From Rhizobiaceae bacterium (GTDB taxonomy: Bacteria > Pseudomonadota > Alphaproteobacteria > Rhizobiales > Rhizobiaceae): a stretch of DNA of 6,522 bases. Where the stretch lies: contig JAKISV010000157.1 of NCBI GenBank assembly GCA_021648425.1, forward strand, positions 1-6,522. The letters run 5' to 3'. Positions 1-5,779 of this stretch are shown piece by piece (position 1 is the first letter of the stretch; each line of letters opens with the position of its first letter). A program made the translations under genes and the position numbers. The notes beneath the pieces were generated by a model that was not told where the DNA came from, searched no databases, and saw nothing but the letters and a program-made list of their open reading frames with translations.

Positions 1-631
1 TAATATGCTCATAAAGATCGTCTGTGATAATCCACAAGTCTTTGTGCTGGCGCAAAACCTGGGCAATCGCCTCAAGTTCCTCGCGTGAATATACTGCACC
101 CGTTGGATTGGAAGGCGCACAAAGCAGCACTGCACGGGTTTGTTTATTCAACGCTTTGGCCAGTTTCTCCGGTTCAATAATGAAGCGCTCAGCCTGCGTT
201 GTTTCGACGAACACCGGCTTTGCCCCCGCCAGTTCGATCATCCCCACATGCGAAGGCCAGGCGGGCGCAGCCAATACAATTTCGTCACCCTCGCTGGCAA
301 TGGTGCGAATGATATCGGCCAACAATGGCTTTGCACCGGTGGCAACAATAATCTCGTTGACGCCAAAGTGCAGATTGTTGTCCCGCTCAAACTTGCGCTG
401 TACCGCCTTGCGGGCTTTGATGCTGCCATCGGTGGGAGAATATTTGGTGTCACCTTTTTTGATTGCTTCGATTGCCGCTTGTTTAATATGAAGCGGCGTA
501 TCAAAATCCGGCTCGCCGGTAGAAAAATCATAAAGCGTCTGCCCTTCCGAAAGCATGCGCGCGACGGTTCCCATCATCCCGGAAATTGGTGAGGGATTAA
601 AACGATTTAGCAAAGGTGAAAGCGGTGGCAT
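1..631 (-). CDS. Class I/II PLP-dependent aminotransferase, aspartate aminotransferase-like (3'-truncated by window edge)
   Basis: This is the N-terminal 210 residues of a fold-type I aminotransferase, an enzyme that moves an amino group between an amino acid and a 2-oxo acid in the cytosol. The C-terminal half, including the PLP-binding lysine, lies beyond the left edge. Visible family landmarks are GEPDFDTP (residues 39-46), KYSPTDGS (63-70), the ATGAKPLL segment (98-105) that contacts the PLP phosphate, PAWPSHVG (123-130) with the ring-stacking aromatic W125, SNPTG (174-178) with N175, and TDDLYEH (203-209) with D204 and Y207 for the pyridine ring. The pattern is closest to the subgroup Ib aspartate aminotransferases, but substrate cannot be fixed from this half. 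The ATG at 631 is the first in-frame start after an in-frame stop at 644-646. AAGG at 642-645 is a plausible ribosome site inside the end of the upstream gene, whose stop is only 5 bp away. Co-transcription with the ThDP enzyme is therefore very likely. Confidence 0.9.
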   Translation of the reverse strand, partial: MPPLSPLLNRFNPSPISGMMGTVARMLSEGQTLYDFSTGEPDFDTPLHIKQAAIEAIKKGDTKYSPTDGSIKARKAVQRKFERDNNLHFGVNEIIVATGAKPLLADIIRTIASEGDEIVLAAPAWPSHVGMIELAGAKPVFVETTQAERFIIEPEKLAKALNKQTRAVLLCAPSNPTGAVYSREELEAIAQVLRQHKDLWIITDDLYEHI

Positions 632-636
632 CAGTG

Positions 637-2295
637 TCAGGCCTTATTTTTCAAGCCGGAAATTGTGGTGTCGGGACCAAAGCTGTCCGTCCCCACGCGA
701 ATTTCAATCAGGGTTGCTTCTTTTGCTTTTAATGCCCGTTCAAAAGCAGGTGCAAAATCCTGTGTATTTTCGACAATTTCTCCATTGGCCCCAAACGAGC
801 GGGCAAATGCTGCAAAATCAGGGTTCTTCAAATCCGTACCGCTGACCCGCTCGGGGTGCCGGTTCTCCTGATGCATGCGAATGGTGCCGTAACTACCGTT
901 ATTAATCACTAAAATTATCGGATTAACGCCATATTGAACGGCGGTGGCAATCTCCTGACCATTCATCAGAAAATCACCATCACCTGCAAAACTCACCACA
1001 ACACGCTGAGGGAAAGCCAGCTTGGCCGCCACCGCCGAAGGCATGGAATAACCCATGGCACCCGAAATCGGCGCCAGCGTTGTGTATGCACTGCGATAAT
1101 TAAACATCTTGTTGGGCCAGTCCGCATAATTACCCGCACCATTGGTGATGATGGCGTCTGCGGGTAAATACTCGCGCAGATATTCCATAATTTTACCCAT
1201 GTCCACCGGCCCGTTCTGGGGACCAAGAACAAGAGAAGACTGCAGGCCGTTGGCCAGGGTTTTGGTCAACTCCTTCCAGCTCGGCTCAGCAATTTTAATC
1301 TTATTGTTGGCAGCAATTGCAAACAGATTTGGATCGCAACAAACCGCCAGGTCCGGCGTCAGCACCCGTCCCAGTTCTTCAGGCGCGGGTAAAACATGCA
1401 CCAGTTTTTGTGATGGTTTTGGTGCATTCACCAGCGTATATTTTCGCACCGTGGCATCGGCCAGCCGCGAACCAATCGCGATGATTAAATCGGCGGAAAC
1501 AACATATTCGAGCAATTGTGCAAAACTGCCAAAGCCCAGATTGCCGATATAGCAGGGATGGGTATTATCAAAACAATCCTGCCGCCTGAATCCGGTGGCG
1601 ACGGGAATATGATTTTTTTCCGCAAATTCATGAATGGCTTTTCGTCCCGCTTTATCCCAGTTTGAACCACCCAATACAATCAGCGGGCGTTTAGCGGAGT
1701 TCAAAAGCGCACCCATCTGTTCGATATCGCCCGCACCAGGCGCGGACCTGACGATGGCTGCTGCCGGCAAATCTTCAACCTGCGCCATTTCCAGCAACAT
1801 ATCTTCAGGCAATGCCAGTGCCACCGGCCCCGGTCTGCCATTCATCGCAATTGAAAATGCCCGATTAATAAATTCAGGAATACGTTCAGCAGAGTTGATT
1901 TGCGCCACCCATTTGGTGATTGGCCCCAACATCTGCTTATAATCAATTTCCTGAAACGCCTCGCGCTCCATCTGGTGACGCGGGACCTGGCCAATCAGCA
2001 ATATCATCGGCGTTGAACCCTGATAGGCCGTATGAAGCCCGATGCTGGCATTGGTAACGCCAGGCCCACGGGTGACAAAACAAACCCCCGGCCTGCCGGT
2101 GGCATTGGCCCAGCCATCGGCCATATAGGCAGCCCCGCCTTCCTGTCGACAGGTGATAAACCGGATATTATTCTGGCGCTCATAAATCGCATCAAGCGCT
2201 TCGAGATAACTCTCGCCAGGCACGCCGAATACGGTATCGCTACCGTTGGCAATCAACGCATCAACCAGAATCTGACCACCACTTCTATCGCGCAT
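637..2295 (-). CDS. Thiamine-diphosphate-dependent enzyme, acetolactate synthase large-subunit-like
   Basis: The 552-residue protein has the three-domain build of the ThDP/acetolactate synthase superfamily: N-terminal Pyr domain, central domain, C-terminal ThDP-binding PP domain. With the start used here, the catalytic glutamate that activates ThDP is E52 in CRQEGGAAYMADG. The Mg/ThDP signature starts at GDGDF (438-442) and ends at NN (465-466), the usual 28-residue GDG-NN unit, giving D439 and N466 as metal ligands. PGPVALALP (155-163) closes the Pyr domain. The superfamily makes or breaks carbon-carbon bonds next to a 2-oxo acid, as in acetolactate synthase, glyoxylate carboligase and decarboxylases. 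The exact reaction is unknown. No IlvN-type regulatory subunit gene is adjacent and a PLP aminotransferase follows instead, so I would not call it ilvB. An ATG six codons upstream (2313) is possible, but the ATG at 2295 has AAAAGGAAG just ahead of it at 2300-2308 and fits the family N-terminus better. Confidence 0.88.
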   Translation of the reverse strand: MRDRSGGQILVDALIANGSDTVFGVPGESYLEALDAIYERQNNIRFITCRQEGGAAYMADGWANATGRPGVCFVTRGPGVTNASIGLHTAYQGSTPMILLIGQVPRHQMEREAFQEIDYKQMLGPITKWVAQINSAERIPEFINRAFSIAMNGRPGPVALALPEDMLLEMAQVEDLPAAAIVRSAPGAGDIEQMGALLNSAKRPLIVLGGSNWDKAGRKAIHEFAEKNHIPVATGFRRQDCFDNTHPCYIGNLGFGSFAQLLEYVVSADLIIAIGSRLADATVRKYTLVNAPKPSQKLVHVLPAPEELGRVLTPDLAVCCDPNLFAIAANNKIKIAEPSWKELTKTLANGLQSSLVLGPQNGPVDMGKIMEYLREYLPADAIITNGAGNYADWPNKMFNYRSAYTTLAPISGAMGYSMPSAVAAKLAFPQRVVVSFAGDGDFLMNGQEIATAVQYGVNPIILVINNGSYGTIRMHQENRHPERVSGTDLKNPDFAAFARSFGANGEIVENTQDFAPAFERALKAKEATLIEIRVGTDSFGPDTTISGLKNKA

Positions 2296-2299
2296 TTGG

Positions 2300-2308
2300 C
2301 TTCCTTTT
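2300..2308 (-). promoter_or_regulatory. Ribosome binding site deciding the start of the ThDP enzyme
   Basis: On the minus strand AAAAGGAAG lies directly upstream of the ATG at 2295, with 6 nt between the AGGA core and the start. It is the strongest Shine-Dalgarno sequence in the window. It falls inside the reading frame if the upstream ATG at 2313 were used, which argues for the shorter product. Confidence 0.7.
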
Positions 2309-2359
2309 AGCAAGTATTTTCGTCAACTTTAGCCCCAATCACAAATTATGAAATTACCA

Positions 2360-2391
2360 ATATGCGACCTGTTTTGGCAGGTATATGCAAC
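2360..2391. repeat. Imperfect 9-bp direct repeat flanking a small inverted repeat
   Basis: ATATGCGAC (2360-2368) and ATATGCAAC (2383-2391) match at 8 of 9 positions and start 23 bp apart, about two helical turns. The ACCTG/CAGGT inverted repeat lies between them and overlaps the first copy by two bases. The arrangement resembles an operator, but repeats this short can arise by chance in AT-rich DNA. No regulator is assigned. Confidence 0.25.
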
Positions 2392-2403
2392 GATATTTGT
2401 TTG

Positions 2404-2988
2404 TTAATCGATACACTTAATATCTTCAAGCGCCTGCCAGCCAAACAGTAATTTCTCCTGTGGCCATTCAAAAGCAAATACATACCCGCCGGTGGGTTGA
2501 TCATTTTTGCGGTTGATTTTCATCCCGCCCAGTTTGCAGGCCAGCAGAGTTCCCACACCCCCGTGACCAACAAAAGCGACCGGCCCCGCATCAACATGAA
2601 TTTTCAGAGCACTGCCAACGGCTTCATAAATCCGCCGTTGAGCATCCACTGCCCGCTCCCAGCCACAAGCCGATTTTTCGGGTTCCCCAAAACACAGATC
2701 AGCCAGCTCCTCATGGCGTTCATGGGGGACATAACCGGTGGCGGAACGATCAATTTCGGCACTTTTAGAAATCGTAGTAACTGGAGCACTGCTGAGCGAA
2801 GCCAAAATTTCTGCAGTCTCCAGCGCTTTTATTTCATTGCTGGAATAATAACGCGTGATTTCCCCTACCCAGGATTGCCCCAAAACACCCAGCAATCTTT
2901 GACGCCCCAAAGAAGACAGGCTCCATTCAGGAACCGGCTTATCAGGTTCAATTTTTACCTGGGGATGGGAAATATAATATACCAGCAT
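2404..2988 (-). CDS. Histidine phosphatase (phosphoglycerate-mutase-like) superfamily protein with atypical SHP motif
   Basis: The 194-residue protein fits the size and order of motifs of the small histidine phosphatases. At the N-terminus YYISHPQ carries the presumed phospho-accepting histidine H8. WSLSSLGRQR (22-31) matches the usual L-x-x-x-G-xx-Q/R segment. SSNEIKALETAEIL (49-62) matches the S-x-x-x-R-A-x-x-T-A helix. E78 is a candidate acid/base glutamate, and VGHGGVG (140-146) carries the second histidine H142. Two phosphate-pocket arginines are altered: the canonical RHG is SHP, and the SxxxRAxxTA arginine is K54. Both histidines are kept, so activity on an unusual substrate is possible, but a non-catalytic role cannot be excluded. 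There is no signal peptide, so a cytosolic location is likely. The start ATG is 12 bp after the ispG stop, and its likely ribosome site (AAGG, 2999-3002) overlaps that stop, implying co-transcription and translational coupling with ispG. Substrate unknown. Confidence 0.85.
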   Translation of the reverse strand: MLVYYISHPQVKIEPDKPVPEWSLSSLGRQRLLGVLGQSWVGEITRYYSSNEIKALETAEILASLSSAPVTTISKSAEIDRSATGYVPHERHEELADLCFGEPEKSACGWERAVDAQRRIYEAVGSALKIHVDAGPVAFVGHGGVGTLLACKLGGMKINRKNDQPTGGYVFAFEWPQEKLLFGWQALEDIKCID

Positions 2989-3000
2989 CGTACAAACACC

Positions 3001-4233
3001 TTACCCGTAGCGCTGCTCGATATATTCACCGACCATCTCAAAGAACTCCTCGGCAATTTTTTCTCCGCGTAAAGTTTTTGCCTTTTTGCCATCGATAAAT
3101 ACCGGTGCTGCCGGAGTTTCGCCGGTGCCGGGCAGGGATATGCCGATATCAGCATGTTTGGATTCACCAGGCCCGTTCACAATGCATCCCATCACCGCCA
3201 CATTCAGCTCCTCAACGCCGGGATATTTTTCGCGCCATTGCGGCATCATTTTGCGCAGATGGTCCTGAATATTTTGCGCCAGCGCCTGAAACACCGTTGA
3301 AGTGGTGCGCCCGCAGCCGGGGCAGGCAGCAACGATTGGCACAAACGAGCGAAACCCCATAGTCTGCAGCAGTTCCTGGGCCACCTGCACCTCTCGCGTG
3401 CGATCACCTCCAGGCTCCGGCGTCAGCGAAATACGTATAGTATCGCCAATACCCTGCTGCAGTAAAATTCCCATGGCCGCTGAGGACGCCACTATGCCCT
3501 TGGAGCCCATGCCCGCTTCCGTCAAACCCAGATGCAGCGCATGATCGCTTCGTTTGGCAAGATCTGTATAGACCGCAATCAAATCCTGCACCTTGGAGAC
3601 TTTTGCCGACAATATGATTTTGTCCCGCCCCAGCCCGATGTCTTCAGCATATTGCGCTGACAGTATAGCGGAACGAACAATCGTCTCACGCATCACCTCA
3701 CGCGCACTAAGCGGCGAGCCATTGGCAGAATTTTCATCCATCAGATGAGTAAGCAACTGCTGATCCAAAGAACCCCAGTTCACCCCGATACGCACCGGTT
3801 TGTCATAGCGAATAGCGGTTTCAATAATCGCAGAAAACTGTTTGTCTTTTTTGGCTTTGAACCCCACATTGCCCGGATTGATGCGATATTTATCCAGCGC
3901 CTGCGCGCAGGCGGGATGATCAGCCAGCAATTTATGGCCGATATAATGAAAATCCCCCACCAGCGGTACTTCGACATTCTGCGCCAGCAGTTTTTCCCTG
4001 ATATGAGGCACTGCTTTTGCCGACTCATCGCGGTCAACGGTTATGCGCACGATCTGCGAACCCGCATGGTGCAAAGCAGCAATCTGCGCCACGCTTGCTT
4101 CAATATCAGCCGTGTCGGTATTGGTCATCGACTGGACAACAATGGGGTAATTCCCACCCACGCCAACATCGCCGACCAGGACACCAACAGTCTGTTTTCT
4201 TGCAAAAGGTCTGTCTATATATTCTGGTTTCAT
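3001..4233 (-). CDS. ispG: 4-hydroxy-3-methylbut-2-en-1-yl diphosphate synthase (IspG/GcpE)
   Basis: This enzyme carries out the penultimate step of the MEP isoprenoid pathway: reductive ring opening of 2-C-methyl-D-erythritol 2,4-cyclodiphosphate to HMBPP, using a [4Fe-4S] cluster in the cytosol. The N-terminus has the family-typical VGGNYPIVVQSMTNTDTAD segment (25-43) and the TIM-barrel domain continues through NPGNVG (119-124) and VRIGVNWGSLD (147-157). The C-terminal iron-sulfur domain shows ACPGCGRTTS (303-312) with C304 and C307, and MGCIVNGPGES (348-358) with C350 and E357, which is the full three-cysteine-plus-glutamate cluster ligand set. At 410 residues it is a complete bacterial two-domain form without the plant insert. 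The ATG at 4233 has only a weak Shine-Dalgarno match. It is the first gene of the leftward run and divergent from the yhhN-type gene. The assignment is secure. Confidence 0.97.
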   Translation of the reverse strand: MKPEYIDRPFARKQTVGVLVGDVGVGGNYPIVVQSMTNTDTADIEASVAQIAALHHAGSQIVRITVDRDESAKAVPHIREKLLAQNVEVPLVGDFHYIGHKLLADHPACAQALDKYRINPGNVGFKAKKDKQFSAIIETAIRYDKPVRIGVNWGSLDQQLLTHLMDENSANGSPLSAREVMRETIVRSAILSAQYAEDIGLGRDKIILSAKVSKVQDLIAVYTDLAKRSDHALHLGLTEAGMGSKGIVASSAAMGILLQQGIGDTIRISLTPEPGGDRTREVQVAQELLQTMGFRSFVPIVAACPGCGRTTSTVFQALAQNIQDHLRKMMPQWREKYPGVEELNVAVMGCIVNGPGESKHADIGISLPGTGETPAAPVFIDGKKAKTLRGEKIAEEFFEMVGEYIEQRYG

Positions 4234-4321
4234 CTCGTGCTATTGCCCGGCAGGATTAGATATAGTCAACTGGTGTGCAATATTCACTCGATTGTCAATC
4301 CGGCACCAAAGGCAGGCCCCC
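4234..4321. promoter_or_regulatory. Divergent intergenic region between ispG and the YhhN-family gene
   Basis: These 88 bp (58 bp if the TTG start at 4292 is used) must carry the ispG promoter and probably that of the YhhN-type gene. On the minus strand a perfect TTGACA hexamer lies at 4293-4298, but I see no good -10 at 16-18 bp from it. A weaker alternative is TTGCAC (4277-4282) with TAATCC (4255-4260) 16 bp downstream. Exact promoter elements are unresolved. Confidence 0.4.
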
Positions 4322-4948
4322 GTGATTTTGTTAATTGCCTCAATTATCGCATTGATTTATGGCATCTTCGCGCTCCCGCGCAAACCGGGTCTTTTTCGCA
4401 GTCTGCTAAAAACCCTGCCGGTGCTAATTCTGGCATTTGTCGCATTCATTGAAGAAGGGCCAGCCCTGCTGATTGCCGCCTTGGCACTATCCGCAGCAGG
4501 GGATGCCTTTTTATCCCGCAATGGCAACACTGCGTTTCTGGCCGGGCTTGTTTCATTTCTAAGCGCTCATCTGGCCTACGTCGCCTTGTTCCTTACCTAT
4601 CCATCCCCGTCACAACCAGCCATGATTATAATAATCGCGGTTTGGGCAATAACCGCGCTGATTATTCTGGCAGCGCTGGCCAGCCTTTGGCGTCATCTGG
4701 CAGAAATGAAAATCCCGGTTATTATTTATACGCTGGTGATTGGTGCGATGAATATAGCGGCCTGGGCCAGCGGGCAGGAAATACTATTGCTGGCCGGTGT
4801 AGCGTTATTCGTATTTTCAGACCTTGTGCTGGCCCATGAAATGTTTGTCTGGAAAAATCCATCCGTGAAAAAAATAGCCTCCAGAGCTGTCTGGTTCAGC
4901 TATTTTCCAGCCCAACTGATAATTTTAGTGTCATTTCTGCAATCCTGA
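4322..4948 (+). CDS. YhhN family integral membrane protein (predicted lysoplasmalogenase)
   Basis: The 208-residue protein is almost entirely hydrophobic, with about eight predicted membrane spans (roughly residues 2-17, 30-44, 47-62, 70-91, 100-122, 131-149, 153-170, 187-205). Family landmarks are KTLPVLIL (30-37), AGDAFLSR (59-66) with D61, FSDLVLAHE (165-173) with D167, and the C-terminal WFSYFPAQLLI-like segment around 191-200. Characterised YhhN/TMEM86 proteins hydrolyse the vinyl-ether bond of lysoplasmalogens. Whether this bacterium makes such lipids is not shown here, so the activity is a family inference. An in-frame TTG at 4292 would add ten polar residues. I prefer the GTG at 4322 because AAAGG (4308-4312) sits 9 nt ahead of it and the protein then starts at the first membrane helix, as is usual in the family. 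The gene is divergent from ispG and is followed immediately by an intrinsic terminator, so it is probably monocistronic. Confidence 0.85.
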   Translation: MILLIASIIALIYGIFALPRKPGLFRSLLKTLPVLILAFVAFIEEGPALLIAALALSAAGDAFLSRNGNTAFLAGLVSFLSAHLAYVALFLTYPSPSQPAMIIIIAVWAITALIILAALASLWRHLAEMKIPVIIYTLVIGAMNIAAWASGQEILLLAGVALFVFSDLVLAHEMFVWKNPSVKKIASRAVWFSYFPAQLIILVSFLQS

Positions 4949-4971
4949 CAAGGCACTAAGCCTTGTCTTTT
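4947..4971 (+). terminator. Rho-independent terminator of the YhhN-family gene
   Basis: GACAAGGC (4947-4954) and GCCTTGTC (4960-4967) form a perfect 8-bp stem with a 5-nt loop (ACTAA), followed at once by TTTT (4968-4971). The stem begins within the TGA stop codon of the rightward gene. It also covers the last codons and stop of the convergent glyoxalase II gene. There is no T-run on the minus-strand side, so it should act mainly on rightward transcription. Confidence 0.8.
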
Positions 4972-5726
4972 CGTGATCGAATTTCGCTGAACACTTCACT
5001 GTCGCTGGCATCTTTCATCCCCAGTCCTTTGCGAATAGCCAGATCATCAGTGCGCAAAAAGGGATTGGTATCGAGTTCTTCGCCTATGGTCGTTGGCAAA
5101 GTCGGTTTTCCCGCTTCACGCAGCGCGATGAACTTATCCATTCGCGCCGCCAGTTTTTTGTTGCCGGAATCTATCCCAAGCGCAAAATCTCCATTGGCCA
5201 GCGTATATTCATGGCCGCAATAGACAATGGTCTCGCGCGGCAGTGCGGCAAGTTTTTGCATACTTTCCCACATCATCGCACCATCCCCTTCAAACACCCG
5301 CCCGCACCCCAGCGCAAACAGCGTGTCCCCGGTAAACACCACGCCTGCCTGGGGAAAATAGAAATTCACCATGCCTAGCGTGTGGCCCGGTGTGGAGATT
5401 ACACGAACGCTCTGGGAGCCGAATTGAAATTCATCACCATCATCAACTGTTACATCAAGGTTTTTGATTTTATCGGCCTCAAGTGTCGGCCCAACGACGT
5501 TACATTTGAATTTCTGCTTCAAACCTTCAATGCCCTCCACATGGTCAAGATGCCAGTGGGTGACAAAAATATGACTGAGGCTCCAGCCGGTTTCCTGCAG
5601 CGCATTCAATACTGCATCATATTCAGGCGCATCAATACTGACACACTGCCCGCTATCTGGGTCATGCACCAGAACTCCAAAATTATCATTCCCGATGATA
5701 AATTGATGAAACTGCAACTTGCTCAT
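4956..5726 (-). CDS. gloB: Hydroxyacylglutathione hydrolase (glyoxalase II), metallo-beta-lactamase fold
   Basis: This enzyme hydrolyses S-D-lactoylglutathione to D-lactate and glutathione, the second step of methylglyoxal detoxification in the cytosol. The 256-residue length is typical. The binuclear metal site is complete: THWHLDH (56-62) gives H57, H59, D61 and H62; STPGHT (111-116) gives H115; FTGDTLF (131-137) gives D134; CGHEYT (170-175) gives H172. The family-specific features beyond the generic fold are also present: GCGRVFEGD (140-148), the HEYTLAN substrate loop, and the C-terminal HAGH domain with NPFLR (221-225) and a basic tail. An ATG at 5750 would add eight residues; the ATG at 5726 is preferred because AAAGGG (5735-5740) lies 8 nt ahead of it and MSKLQFHQF matches a normal glyoxalase II start. 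It converges on the YhhN-type gene, with their stop codons 7 bp apart, and diverges from the methyltransferase. Confidence 0.94.
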   Translation of the reverse strand: MSKLQFHQFIIGNDNFGVLVHDPDSGQCVSIDAPEYDAVLNALQETGWSLSHIFVTHWHLDHVEGIEGLKQKFKCNVVGPTLEADKIKNLDVTVDDGDEFQFGSQSVRVISTPGHTLGMVNFYFPQAGVVFTGDTLFALGCGRVFEGDGAMMWESMQKLAALPRETIVYCGHEYTLANGDFALGIDSGNKKLAARMDKFIALREAGKPTLPTTIGEELDTNPFLRTDDLAIRKGLGMKDASDSEVFSEIRSRKDKA

Positions 5727-5779
5727 GATAGACGCCCTTTCGCATCGCATTTTTTTTAAAACTTGCTAAAGTCTGCACC
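5727..5779. promoter_or_regulatory. Short divergent promoter region between gloB and the methyltransferase
   Basis: Only 53 bp separate the two start codons, so the promoters must overlap or use very short leaders. The region holds a T8A4 tract (5750-5761) and the gloB ribosome site. On the plus strand TTGCTAAAG (5764-5772) resembles an extended -10 element just ahead of the methyltransferase ATG, which would imply a nearly leaderless transcript. No matching -35 is clear and the methyltransferase has no strong Shine-Dalgarno sequence. Confidence 0.35.

Larger units (their letters stand above)
2296..2403 (-). promoter_or_regulatory. 108-bp AT-rich spacer, possible promoter/operator of the ThDP enzyme-aminotransferase pair
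   Basis: This gap separates the histidine-phosphatase stop codon from the ThDP-enzyme start. It is much larger than the 12-bp and 5-bp gaps elsewhere in the minus-strand run, so a separate promoter is plausible. It contains a 5-bp inverted repeat (ACCTG 2367-2371 / CAGGT 2378-2382, 6-nt loop) flanked by a near-perfect 9-bp direct repeat. The hairpin is short and no T-run follows it on the minus strand, so it does not look like an intrinsic terminator. I could not assign a convincing -35/-10 pair. Confidence 0.35.

Noticed and set aside
24..592. Two overlapping plus-strand open frames (24-491 and 140-592) at the left edge
   Set aside because: The minus strand here encodes a convincing class I aminotransferase over its whole length, so these are antisense shadows.
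2367..2382. Possible intrinsic terminator after the histidine phosphatase gene
   Set aside because: The stem is only 5 bp and is followed on the minus strand by CGCATATT, with no T-run, so it is not supported as a terminator.
2497..3072. A 191-codon plus-strand open frame antisense to the histidine phosphatase and the end of ispG
   Set aside because: The minus-strand frame has clear family motifs; the plus-strand product shows none and reads as the complement of a coding gene.
4293..4298. Perfect TTGACA -35 hexamer for ispG on the minus strand
   Set aside because: The bases 16-18 nt downstream (around CACCAG) do not resemble a -10 element, so I did not call a defined promoter.
3745..4452. 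A 235-codon plus-strand open frame spanning the ispG 5' half, the divergent gap and the start of the YhhN-type gene
   Set aside because: It is antisense to the secure ispG gene and out of frame with the YhhN-type gene. Its composition is that of a shadow frame, with no recognisable domain and no good ribosome site.
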